This document shows, in pieces, positions 22,970 to 34,023 of a stretch of 46,957 nucleotides of DNA; positions within the stretch are counted from its first letter, which is position 1; every line of letters begins with the position of its first letter. The translations under genes were made by a program, and so were the position numbers. The DNA lies in assembly GCA_020650975.1 (NCBI GenBank), contig JAIPMN010037441.1:1-46957 (forward strand). Reading direction: 5' to 3'. This stretch comes from Apostichopus californicus. Lineage: Eukaryota > Echinodermata > Holothuroidea > Aspidochirotida > Stichopodidae. The notes below the pieces were generated by a model. That model saw nothing but the letters and a program-made list of their open reading frames with translations, was not told the DNA's origin and did not search any database.

Positions 22970-24878
22970 AATTCACATGTGGAATATTATGTTTATCCAA
23001 CACATTTATTTATTTTTATTTGGTAGGTATTAAACAAACTGATTCAGCTGGAGTCACATGGGTGAGCGGAAATACCATTGATTGCCAGGAAGAGAACATA
23101 TCCTTTATATCTGGCAAATTTCTTTCATATCAGAGTGTCTGGCATGGCTTAATTGAATGGGTTTAATTTGCTCAGTCAGTCAAGAATATAACCTTGGAAG
23201 AGACATGAAACCCAGTGTATGTACAAGTGATGAGATGTTAAGCCGGAAATAAGGTAATGGGAGGCAGCATCCACTACTATTTGGTAGGTTAACGATTAAA
23301 ACAGTGCTAGATTACAGATATTCACAATGATATATAAAATCAGTGTTTTTATAAGTCCATTCAGTGACCATAGTTATCTGAGTCCCATAATTCCCGCCTT
23401 TACTGATTAACGAACAAATTTATCCAACAAATTGGTAACTTTCGGTATCGGTAATTTTTACCATTGTATCTGCCATTACGTTAACACCAATTTCCTGTCA
23501 GTTACAACCACAAATACAACATAACTTCGGTTATCTTTGGCATGGTAATGAAATATCGACAAAAAATTGTCATTATACCAAAATTTATATTAAATGTATT
23601 CTACAAGATTCACTAACCTTTAAGGAAAGTAGAAACGTTTTCATTTCAACCCATGATAGGACAAACTTCCCAAAATGTTAAGGAACAAGTAATTTATGAG
23701 GGTTTAGTTACATTTGATACTGGATAATGTGAAACGTTTTAATTACATGTCTGACTTAGGGTTAATAAAGGTCGGGAATTGTATAAACAAATTCTGAGAA
23801 ATGTAGGGTTTGTTTCTGGGTACTACTTTTATTTCATCAATTGGTTCGTTGCTTCATTTATAATATAGGGTTCCACAAATTGAAAATAGTGAACAAAATA
23901 ATTTTTTTTTTGAAATAAACTCATTATACGGACATAATGATTCGTTCAATGGAATACCAAAAGGGCTATAAAAAATTCCAAATAGTTTGCAGAGTACTCA
24001 ACTTCGAGTATGTTTTGCACAATACCAACATGATGGAAAAATGTAAGAATTGTTGACATCATGCCATAACCAAGAGTCCATAAAACTCGACCACACTTCT
24101 TTTTCTGGAATGTGTGGTATTTTGTTTGTAGTTGATGTTACTACGTCATTAATTATTAATGATTACTTTGTTTCAAATTCATGATAAACTTAAAATGGAT
24201 ATGTTACATTGGATATGACGCTGGTTATTTCTAACTACAGGTGGAGGAAACCAAAACAAAGGATACCCTTCAAAAATTTTTAATGTATTACAATCAATGC
24301 TTTGCAATACCTAAGAGTAAGCGCCATAATTGATAACCAACTTCATTTTCATCCCAATTCCCACAGCCTATAGAAGAAGTGATGATCATTGAACGAGCGC
24401 AACTAACAAACACAACACTTAGATGGGTTGTAACTCCATGCAGTAGTGTTTCTATCAGACGTTTATTTGTAGATGCACGGTAGTACCGATTTAGTTATTC
24501 AATGTGGACTTCGGCGTGTAATCGGAGGGCGCTGTCATAATGGTCCTAACAGAGCCGTAGACAACCTACGGACATCTAGTAACATGGGTTGAGTTATCTC
24601 ATTTAATAATGATATACAACAGTCACGAAACTCGCTAACACAAAATGCTTCAATATGGTTCTGATGCAACTTTTATATGAGCTAGGTTTAGCATTAAAAT
24701 ATTCTATCTCTTTACATTTCCTCTGTTGTGCAGTTAGATATATTTCCAACTTTCAATTATGTGGGGTGTAGTTTCTTTGGTTTTATGGATACTGTCTTAT
24801 GTGTAAGGCATTTTTTTTATTTTTGAATAACATTGGCTTTGGCTCTGAGAATATGTAAAAACATGATTCAACTCTTAC
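22970..24878. other. gap: region after gene A and before gene B, no exon assigned
   Basis: Any 3' exons of gene A and the first exon of gene B should lie here if each gene is complete. I looked on the - strand for a signal-peptide frame or a phase-0 exon following GHWE and found none I could support. Low-complexity AT-rich sequence. Confidence 0.35.
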
Positions 24879-24937
24879 CTCCCAGTGGCCAGTTTCAAGA
24901 TCCAAACGTAAGTAAATGTCAAACGGACGCCAACGAA
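24879..24937 (-). CDS. gene A, W-rich exon (59 nt) of the tandem family
   Basis: Acceptor TTCCCATCTAG, donor GTAAGAGTT. With the G carried in from 25185-25261 it encodes VRWRPFDIYLRLDLETGHWE, phase 0 at its end. It is the counterpart of the gene B exon at 5646-5698. Both end G.WE and keep alternating hydrophobic residues, so a beta-strand-rich domain is likely. The function is unknown. Confidence 0.65.
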
Positions 24938-25184
24938 CTAGATGGGAAAAAAAATTCACATATTCTGATATAATATTGGACAGCCCAACACTTACAAACC
25001 AATGCTCTTTGCTGTTAATAATCATTATGTATCATCTTAGTTTTTCACCCTGCATGTATCACAGGTACACGTAATTTTAGCATAAATCATATTTGATACT
25101 TTTTCAGTTTGAATACATTACTTTATGATATGATAAAATAAATAGAAATTCATCAATTAATCTTGTGCATTCCCTTTTATTTAC

Positions 25185-25261
25185 CTTGAATATTCTGAGT
25201 CTTCATTATATCTGTAAATGCCTCAGGTGAGAAGAAAGTTGGCAGCCGAAGTTGATCAAAC
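25185..25261 (-). CDS. gene A, 77-nt exon of the tandem family
   Basis: Acceptor CCATTTACAG, donor GTAAATAAA. 1 nt + 25 codons + 1 nt, encoding FDQLRLPTFFSPEAF then TDIMKTQNIQ. The first G completes a Glu codon with the GA left by the 26419-26524 exon, and the last G completes Val with the next exon, so all three splice in one frame. I considered a dynein C-terminal segment because of the FFSPEAF wording but could not support it from the neighbours. Confidence 0.65.
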
Positions 25262-26060
25262 CTGTAAATGGAAGAAAAGCCACGTACAGAGCTATTCAAC
25301 AAAGAAATAAAAAAAAAACTAAGTACTAAGTTTATGCTAGCAAGTAATATTATTAACGTGTTCAGCAATATATATGTGCATGGAGCAAAGGGTCTCTAAA
25401 AACATGATGTTAAACATTATTCATGCAGAGGGAGCAACCCCATATGTATGATTTTGTGTCGCAGAATCAGTGCATACGTATATTTACGAGTAACTGACAC
25501 TGCCAGAATGGAATTCCTTTCTTTCAATATTTACCGCTGTTTACTGTTAGTACCTTGACAAAATGAAGGAAACAGAGATTGGGGGGGGGGGTAACATTTG
25601 TCAAACTGTGTCAAATGCCAACTGATAAAATGCGCACTAATTTTTTAGTCAATTATTTTCTTTACAGAAGCAGAAATGACATCGTTAGACATTATGGATC
25701 AAAGCATTGGTTCAAACCTGTACTTGAATGTTATCAAATGGAGAAGTGAAGCAAACCGCAGATTTACGATTTCGGTTAACCGTGCATCCGTTTGCCCAAG
25801 GAGTTACACATCATTTTTCTGTCCCATTGCGTATAAATAGAGCTATAAATCATACACCACGGGTAAACGAAACCAGTTAGAAACTGCATGCTGCGTAGGA
25901 CCAAATTGATATTGGAGATACAATTTCACGGACACCCCCCCCCCACCCCCAAAACATAAAAGGCGCAACACAATAAAATCGTATATTGTTACATTTTGCT
26001 TTGTCAAGATGATTGAACTCTATTACACCCATTAGCCTCTATTTAACGTTTGAATGTATA
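25262..26060. other. gap: gene A intron, no feature recognised
   Basis: Intron between the 77-nt and 106-nt exons, containing a 10-G run at about 25581 and a C-rich run at 25935. No gene or clear repeat. Confidence 0.4.
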
Positions 26061-26418
26061 TTAGCCTGTTTGGTTTGCAGTTGTCGAAACCATAGCACTC
26101 TATTTACTGTAATACTTAAGTATCAATTCATTATTAATTATCGCATTGATTTACAAATATTTACACCAGTATAACACTGTCTATTCAAAACGTTGTAGTT
26201 CAAATACTACGAATAAACGAAACCGCATAGTAACCGGAAGAATTGTCTGTGATATGACTGAATAACTCGTAGGTAATTCGTGTTGTCATACGGTGTATTT
26301 GTCATCAAGTTATCTGTACGAATAGAAATATCTATACTCTATATAAGGAAGGATACTATACTCTATATGAATGTGTTGTACAGATATGTGTTAATACAGT
26401 GCTCATTGTAATACTCAC

Positions 26419-26524
26419 TCTAGCTCCTCTAACATTTGTGACTGTTGTACAAACATCAATATGTCAACAACCTCTGTCTCTGTCATTTCTCTTCTTCTCT
26501 CTGTATCTATTACTACCTTCTTTA
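26419..26524 (-). CDS. gene A, 106-nt exon with NAGNAG acceptor
   Basis: Read from acceptor TGTAGCAG to donor GTGAGTATT. It encodes KKVVIDTERRREMTE, then TEVVDILMFVQQSQMLEEL plus GA, which the next exon completes to Glu. TAGCAG offers two acceptors three bases apart, both leaving the same phase; the upstream one adds one codon (exon start 26527). Counterpart of 7815-7923 in gene B, from which it differs at about 11 % of positions plus a 3-base gap. Likely an alpha-helical segment. The exon between this one and the 120-nt exon was not found. Confidence 0.65.
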
Positions 26525-29500
26525 CTGCTACAGGACAGGATAGATGTAGCCCTGAATGGAGGAGGATATTACCAGAATAAATCTTTCGGAAGGAATTGTA
26601 CAGATGCAGACAAGAGATGGGAATCTGAAGGAAAGGAAGACAATGAATGGAATAATTATAGTAATGATTCCACGATATTCGATTAAGTATTATACACTGG
26701 TCGATAACCACTCCGAAGATCTTCAATTTATCTCTCAGTACAGAGTATAACATATTATTTTTGAATAGAAATGAGGGCAATATAATTGTAACTCAAACCA
26801 AATTCCAGTTCATCATGAGGGCAATGGTGTAGTCTTTAAAATTATATCTTCACAGTGACTTATTGGGATCATTCATTTACTGAAATGAGATAACGCGACT
26901 TGGACTTGTATTGGTTGGTGTCAAATATGGAGATAATAGCAGAGTGACAAGAAAAATAAATAATTACAGCTACCTGTCGGAAACTATCAATTTTACTGAA
27001 ATTAGTTTTCTTATCATAATTTTAACCTCCAGTTTTCTTATCATTATTGAATATTCATGTGACACCGGCATTGTCTGTACAGAGGTTATCATTACAACTA
27101 TTGGAGAGGATAAACTAAAGCATTAATATATTAAGGACCAGTGGCTCTCTAGTAAAAATGTATCTTTCTCAAAAGTTAGTTAGGTTTGTCCAAATGTCGT
27201 ATGGGAGTACTAATCAAAGTTGACGTTCCTACTGTTTGGAGTAACTCATTATGTATATTTATATCCATTGTACACAGTAACCACCGATCTGGTGTCTGGG
27301 AATTCCCGACCATTGCTTGCTTACAATATAATATGGAGTGGGAACTCTAGATAACACTCCACGCTTATGGAAGTTAATACTAGAGAATGATTTAATGATG
27401 ATTGGATTAATAGGTCCATAATATATACATGCATCACAATATCAGAATTTTAAAGTCCGAGATCATCTTTAGGTCGGTGTGCCAAGGAGTTATATGTTAA
27501 GCATGTCTCAGAACTTCTGAGGCACATCCACGGTGTGAAGGTGTACAACATGACTTCTGACCCTATGACGTGATTAATAACTTTAGCGCAAGCCCGTTAC
27601 CACCAAATTTGAAGTCCATCGACCTTATATTGTAACTGATTAGTTTGCAAACATTTTTTTACCGATTTTAACCGTTTATTGACTTTGACTTCCTTTGACG
27701 TTTTACATTAATTGAGACAATGCATAAATATAGCCTGTGATAACCTACTTTAGTAAGTACGATGGGCTTTATTATTATTTTGATGTATGTGTAATGGGAA
27801 CATCATTGTTGTTTTTATCGTTGACCTTTGACACATGACCTTTCATAATGTGACATCATTGGTCACACAGACACTACAACGTATACCCACACATACCACC
27901 AAAGTTTCACGTTATCGGACATACATATTAGGAGGAGTTTGTAACATACAGTTTTGTTCAGAGACATTCAAAATACACACTTAAAGGATTAGAAATAGAC
28001 CTCCAATTCATAAATGTTCATCCTATGGTACCAAAGTTCAGTTCCTCAAGTATAGTACTAATGTTGAAAATGCTATAGTAATATCTCATTCCCAGTACTA
28101 CGTGTGGCTTCAACCGTCCAAAGATATCATCAAATTAAATATAATATTTTATTGCGAATGACTTCATACAGTGAGTCAAGCTTCCATTGTTTATTGTTTT
28201 TTTTTTTAAGAAGGTCATCTGAGCGAAATTACTCATTTGTTTATTTGAGCTATCCAGAGTTATCAAGAACACTGACCTAATGAAGCTCAAGATTGATCAG
28301 GAGGAGAAATAATAAATTGATACTTACATGATAATACTCTTCCTTAAATGCCAATAACAGTGTAAACATAAAACATGTTATTTCCAAAGTACCAAGTACA
28401 CTGCTAATTTCAATTTCAAGTTTGACCTTTTGTAATTTTTTTACAACAAGTCGACATTTCTTTTTAATTCAATTCTGGTATTTTCTTTATGTGTTAAGCA
28501 GCTGATGATGCCGATGAAGTACACAAATATTCTCCACATTGAAACTGCGCACAGTTTAAGGAGTACATTAGAATGATTAATTTACTGGTATTTTTCATCT
28601 GTTAACAAACTGAAACAATTATACTAAAAGATAATCATCCATAAAAAGATAATCATCTTAAAAAGATAATCATAAAAGATAATCATTTATAAAAAGATAA
28701 CCATCTATGAAAAGATATGTGTCCATTTTGAACTTAGAAAGTTAGATCGACATGAATGTTACAAACACACATAAAAATCATCGAGATATATACACTGTGG
28801 TAAAAAATGGATCTGGCAGAATTTGTAAATAACAAAAAGTCGGTGAGAGGTACATCTTTAAATCATTTTTTTTTTTGGGGGGGGGGATGATGACAAATTG
28901 AAGCAAGCCACAAGCATTGTGGTAAAAAAAAGTACTGAAAGTATGGTATTTGTTACAACTGACAACTTTTTAATAAGTCGAATAATACGTTATCATGTGT
29001 AACTATAATATTGTACTGTAGCCTTATTGTAATATATAAACTGTATCTGATGCCATGATCATATAAGTCTTCCAACTAATCTATCGTGAAATCGCCAGAA
29101 CGGAAATGACTCTGGGTAACCCATGTTATGACCTTATAGTTTCCACATGAGCAAATTACTGTTGGGCACGTCTGGAATTAATGACTGGCTTCAATATGGG
29201 TTTTTATATGGTCATATAGTAGTGGGTTAGTCAATAAGATGTACATGGGTAATTAATGAGGAAACATATCTGGGTCCTAAGTGGGTTATATGAGGTTTTG
29301 AAAGATTGGGGATACTCTGAGATTACTGATTGGGTACTATTCAGGTTTTTTTCTTCCTATATCTTACATGGACACATAAGTGTTGGTTAAAACTAAGTCA
29401 TGACCAGTTGTGTTCAATGTGGGTACAATATGGGGTAACCATGGACAAGTTAAGAGAAAAAGTAACTTGCATCCATTTTAGTCGCGCATGGGTTTCATTC

Positions 29501-30624
29501 GTGTTTCAAATGAGTGATGATTTTAAATCTAATTAAACTGTTTGTTGTCATATTTTCTTCGCACATTTGTAATTGATTAAAGGGAACTTTGTTCATTTCA
29601 GGTGAATTTGACGACGAGGCACAATTTATTTAGTTGTCAAGTTTAAGCATTCATATAACTGTAAGGTTTGTCTTGTCAGTGCGGGATATTCTTCTATCAA
29701 GGTACACAATTAGAGCACCTCGATCAGGGTAATGCACCTACATCGAGATGTATTTGGGTGCTTTCTGCAGCATTTTCAATAGTTATATGTTAAGTTTATA
29801 AAAATTTAGGATATTTGCCTAGGCCTCAAATATAAAGTAGCATTTTTGACATTGGCGTAAAAGGTGGGAGGTAGGGGGAAACTGCCCTCACATTGATGGG
29901 GACTCAAAATTTGGGCAAAACTTGTCCAAAAAAGAAGAAATCCAATTAAAAGTAAAAAAATATCAAATAATGCGAATATTTTAACCCTCCACTTAGACCA
30001 CTCCCCAGGACGGCATCCCCTGCACAGGGCGACAAAGGACTGGATGCCAACTATTCTAGATACGCCACTGCTTACAAAAGACAATTTCAATACGTTCATA
30101 CTCACAACTGGCATCAGCATTTTGAAAGCGGCTCTTATAAACAGTTCATAAAATTTTGGCAAGGTTTCAAAATTCGGGCAAAACCTTTCTGGCCACCCCC
30201 CCCCCCCCATTCTTATTGCATTTTGTAATGAATGGTTACTACGACCCATTGTTAACTGGTCGTTCTATTGGCTATGCCTTGCAGTTTTCTTATTAAACAT
30301 GATGTATTTGAACCGATGGTATTTCTGCTTTTTTTAAACTAATTTTGCTCTTTTTTTTTCATCCTTATTCAACCACACATTAAACTTAGGGAAATGCATG
30401 AGCTGAAACAAAACAACAAAATACAAACTTATACATCAGCTATATTGCACTGTACAATTACTTTAACAGTTAACTATGTTTCCTTATGGAGACCATACCA
30501 ACAGTTACGATGAAGTGTACTTACCTTATCTCTCAATGTACTTACGTACTTCTATTCCAAGATTTCAGAATAAAGAATGAAAGATCACAACAAAATACAC
30601 ACACATTAAATATAATTGACTTAC

Positions 30625-30744
30625 CTCATGACTGGATGCACTGTGAATGAACATGACAGTAGACGTCTGCTTCGATATGTCGTCACTCTTCTTAATATGG
30701 ACGATATCTGAACACAGCTGACGTAGAGTGTCGATGTTATCAAC
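30625..30744 (-). CDS. gene A, 120-nt exon of the tandem family
   Basis: Acceptor ATGGTTACAG, donor GTAAGTCAAT, phase 0/0, 40 codons. Starts VDNIDTLRQLCSDIVHIKKS and ends TVMFIHSASSHE. Eight of 40 residues differ from gene B. The region upstream (30745-31170) is about 96.5 % identical between A and B. The first exon of gene A should lie above 31 kb but was not recognised before the LINE. Confidence 0.75.
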
Positions 30745-31600
30745 CTGTAACCATACAATTAACATTAGATTTGTGTGCGTAGTGCTAACGAGAGAATTCA
30801 GTGTTATCATTTCAGTTCAATCAACAATGAGCTCATATTTATCGACTGGGGATACGAAACTCACGCACCAGATGTAAGAATAAAAAATACTTTGAGGCCA
30901 TTTTTTAATGGAAGTCATATGATTCACAATAATTCAAGAAAATGTCATGTCAATTCTTTCAATTTGGTTTTAGTTTATCAAGACAGGGGGTAGATCTGAT
31001 AATGCATGACAGGTGGTAAAATTAACTTGTTGTTTCTTTGGTGAAGAGCGAACGCATTCATTAACTACTATAAAGTTATATAAAGTGGCGGTATTTGCCA
31101 TCTTCATAACTTCTGAAGAAGAACTAGTATATAATTGATGGTTTTCTTTACTAAGTCCATTAACACGGAAACAAAAAATGAAAAACATGTTATAGAATAT
31201 TCCTTCTGTGATGACACCCTTTATTAAAAAAAGGATGTCTATTACTGAATAAAACAAACAATATGTCTTAGTAGGGTATATATTAGGCAAAGAAAAAATA
31301 ATTCGCCAATGGAAGGCGGTTAGCAATGTTGAAGTATGCTCTGCCCTGATATCACACATTTCCTTATTTTTCTAGAAATACCAAGGGCATACCAGTCATC
31401 ATACCCATATTAGCCCTGTACAGGTTGTAGTCGGGTTGTAATGTACAAGGAAAACAGTCGGACTAGCATGGGCAACCATCATTGATCACATAACGTTTTG
31501 TCCGCCTGGCCCATATTCACCCACAACAGGCATTCCACGTAGAATAGCAGTGGATCCCATATGAGCATACCAACATAAGATAGTTATGTGTCCTAAATGA

Positions 31601-31980
31601 GCCACACGTTACTGGAAAGGAATCTTGCTTCCCATTACCATAGCTGTAGTGCAGTGTATACTACTAATGATGACAAACGCTATAACCAAATGGAATCACA
31701 TGGTCGTAACTATAAAGTTTGTTATGCAGAGAGCACCTTCTTTTCAAAATAGTATTTGCTGTCAGTCAGCATTTGTTAATTTAAATGGCTTATGAAGTGA
31801 CTCTATATATAGAAATGAATAAATGTACACAGTAACAACAGCTAACATATAATACTTCACATTGCTAGAATGGATCACATAATGGCTGCTGTTGGAGGTT
31901 AGATTCACTGACATGCATTTAACTGGAACTTCCATTCATCTGATTCTAAGACAACAGTTTATTTTCATTTTATTTATTTA
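31601..31980. other. gap: no gene seen
   Basis: A-specific sequence between the duplicated block and the LINE poly(A) end. No PARP exon and no signal-peptide frame was found on either strand. Confidence 0.4.
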
Positions 31981-33496
31981 GGTTTTTTTTTTTTTTTAAT
32001 TTATAAAATGCTAAAGTGAACAATAGCCCATGCAGATTGACAGAAGTCAAGACCAAATATAGACAACAGGGTACTATAAAGGAAATCCACATGGGCCAAT
32101 CAGTGGTCCACAGCAACTTAGGACAACTAGAAGGGAGGGGCATACTACAGCATCAGGCACAGGAAATAAGATGCTGATGCACCCTGCACTTGAAGGACTG
32201 AGCACCGTTGTCAGAAATGTCACCAACTGCGCTATCTGGTAGGCTGTTCCATACATGTACCGCAGAGTGAATGAAGGTCCTGCCAGTGGAGACTGTCCTC
32301 CTCGAAACTGGTACTGTGAGAGCATGGCCGGGCATCGACAAGCTAGAGCGTGTAGCTCGTCTAGCTACAAAGGGTTGTGGTAGCATTGCCTTTAGGTCCG
32401 GTGGGCACGAGTTGGTGTGCATCTTATAGAGTACAGTCGCTGCTGCCACCTGACGTCGTTGGTGACGAGATGAGATGTTCAACTCAGTTCGTGCTTTCTC
32501 CTCACTTGTGCCTATGATGCGAAGGGCTTTCTTCTGGATCGAGTCAAGTAGTCCTAAGGTGGTGGGCGAGGCACTCATCCATGAAAGAGAGGCATATTCC
32601 ATCACGCTACGAACCTGAGCCTTGTAGACTGTTGCTCGTCCCCTGACGTCCAATTTGTTGGCAACTTTCCTCAGGGCACCCAGTTTCTGTCCAGCTCTGG
32701 ATGATACCTTGGAGATGTGTTTTGCCCAGGTCAGCTTGCTGTCAATTGTGACACCCAGAATATCCAGCTCCTCTTTTTCGGCCAGTTTGTTGTTGCCAAA
32801 CATAAGATCCAGCTTAGTAGGGTTCCTCTTTCTTGAGATTGTCAGTGCCTTGCATTTCGATGGCTCAAAGGTCTTATTCCATTTGTCTGCCCAGATCCTC
32901 ATTCGCTCTAGGTCTCTGTTTAAGCTTGCTGTTACCGCCTTGGGATCATCTCTTGATGAGATATCACAGTACAGAGTAGAGTCATCTGCATAGAGGTAGA
33001 GGTTGTTTTCACATTCGTCGCCCAGATCGTCGATGAACACAGAGAACAGAAGTGGTCCCAGTATTGACCCTTGGGGCACTGATGCATTGATGGAGGAAGT
33101 ACTTGATGACTGTCCAGATAAAACAACTTTGATGGATCTGTCTGCGAGGTAGCTCCTGATCCAAGTGAGAAGATTGCCTGAGACTCCTTTCGCTTCAAGT
33201 TTTGAGCAGAGACCATTGTGCCACACCTTGTCAAATGCACCTTTGATGTCCAGGGCAATAAGTCGCACCTCGTTACCTCTGTCCAGGCTGTTTGACCACT
33301 GTTGAGAGAGTATGGTGAGAATGTCAGCCGTGCTGTGGTGTGGCCTAAATCCAAACTGCCTATCCGATATCAGATGATTATCCAAGAGGTACTTCTGAAG
33401 TTGGTTCTGTACAGCTGCCTCCATAACCTTGCTGATGATGCAGAGAAGAGAGATTGGGCGGTACATCATCTGCATCATCACCATGAAGCCAGATGA
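31981..33496 (-). mobile_element. 5'-truncated LINE (jockey/CR1-type)
   Basis: The left end is an A-rich tail read on the - strand (T run at 31982-31998). About 150 bp of 3' UTR follows, then the RT ORF. The element breaks off at its 5' side just inside the RT domain, next to the splice-site minisatellite. A poly(A) tail and 5' truncation are the normal outcome of target-primed reverse transcription. No target-site duplication could be defined because the minisatellite occupies the right flank. Confidence 0.85.
32153..33484 (-). CDS. LINE reverse transcriptase, C-terminal 443 residues
   Basis: Intact frame. It opens at the PISLL motif (residues 9-13) and carries the palm motif LIALDIKGAFDKVW (about 75-88, Asp79 catalytic), PQGSILGPLLF (137-147), the YADD box (165-168) and LGVTID (243-248). 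The C-terminal tail has the VWNSLP signature (411-416) typical of jockey/CR1/Rex-type LINEs. No endonuclease domain remains because of the 5' truncation, so it cannot move itself. The absence of stop codons in 443 codons suggests a young insertion. The other long frames over this stretch are shadows of it. Confidence 0.9.
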   Translation of the reverse strand: MVMMQMMYRPISLLCIISKVMEAAVQNQLQKYLLDNHLISDRQFGFRPHHSTADILTILSQQWSNSLDRGNEVRLIALDIKGAFDKVWHNGLCSKLEAKGVSGNLLTWIRSYLADRSIKVVLSGQSSSTSSINASVPQGSILGPLLFSVFIDDLGDECENNLYLYADDSTLYCDISSRDDPKAVTASLNRDLERMRIWADKWNKTFEPSKCKALTISRKRNPTKLDLMFGNNKLAEKEELDILGVTIDSKLTWAKHISKVSSRAGQKLGALRKVANKLDVRGRATVYKAQVRSVMEYASLSWMSASPTTLGLLDSIQKKALRIIGTSEEKARTELNISSRHQRRQVAAATVLYKMHTNSCPPDLKAMLPQPFVARRATRSSLSMPGHALTVPVSRRTVSTGRTFIHSAVHVWNSLPDSAVGDISDNGAQSFKCRVHQHLISCA

Positions 33497-33507
33497 GTGT
33501 TATTTTA

Positions 33508-33837
33508 TATCTTATTGATACAAGTGTCACGGTAATATCTTATTGATACAGTGTCACGGTTAATATCTCTTTTGATACAGTGTCACAGTTAATATCTTAT
33601 CGATACAGTGTCACCGTTCATATCTCTTTTGATACAGTGTCACGGTTCATATCTTATTGATGCAGTGTCACGGTTACTATCTTATCGATACAGTGTCACG
33701 GTTAATATCTTATCGATACAGTGTCACGGTTATTCTCTTACCGCTACAGTGTCACGGTTAATATGTTATTGATACAGTGTCATGGTTAATATCTCTTTTT
33801 GATACAGTGTCACTGTTAAATATCTCTTTTGATACAG
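33508..33837 (+). repeat. minisatellite made of PARP 3' splice-site copies
   Basis: Eleven tandem units of 27-31 bp (typical TATCTTATCGATACAG + TGTCACGGTTAA), followed by a twelfth whose second half is the real exon start. Each unit holds a pyrimidine-leaning stretch, a CAG (AAG in unit 1) and a copy of the first nine exonic bases TGTCACGGT. Units 3, 5 and 11 share the TCTCTTTT variant seen at the true acceptor. In the exon frame, units 2, 3, 7, 9, 10 and 11 read TGT CAC NNN TAA or equivalent, an immediate stop. Confidence 0.9.
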
Positions 33838-34023
33838 TGTCACGGTGCTGCGTATGGTAAGGGTATCTACCTCAGCCCCAACTCGAGTGTTTCATTCGGT
33901 TACTCCGGCATGGGCCAGGGAGAGTACAATGCAGCGGTCAAGAAGAACCCACAGAGCGTACCAAGTCTAATGGCCAAAGCGGTTCTCCCCTGTAGACAAA
34001 AGACGCCAGGGCCACCAGCACCG
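33838..34023 (+). CDS. PARP6/8: PARP6/8-type ADP-ribosyltransferase, exon with active-site Tyr
   Basis: Exon of 186 nt (62 codons, phase 0/0) between acceptor TTTTGATACAG and donor GTATGAAC. It begins CHGAAYGKGIYLSPNSS, then VSFGYSGMGQGEY. This is the hallmark segment of the PARP6/PARP8 catalytic domain, where vertebrate proteins have HGAAYGKGIYLSP and SFGYSGMG. The Tyr of GKGIYLS is the second residue of the H-Y-x catalytic triad. The variable linker after it (NAAVKKNPQSVPS and onward) differs from vertebrate versions, as expected. The preceding exon, with the NAD-binding HGS motif, is not in the window. Family members mono-ADP-ribosylate proteins using NAD+. Confidence 0.93.

Larger units (their letters stand above)
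26065..31600. repeat. duplicated block, A copy (uninterrupted)
   Basis: About 5.5 kb that aligns, in the same order and orientation, with 7430-8826 + 11000-13034 + 21840-22960. It lacks the 2.17-kb TAA-flanked transposon, the DIRS-like element and the 18.5-21.8 kb repeats, so it shows the older arrangement. It has about 0.8 kb of its own (27950-28745), including short AAAAGATAATCAT repeats at 28625-28720. Confidence 0.85.

Noticed and set aside
24879..25261. Dynein heavy chain C-terminal segment (FFSPEAF wording)
   Set aside because: Neighbouring exons do not continue the dynein pattern, and the paralogous gene B exon has lost the resemblance.
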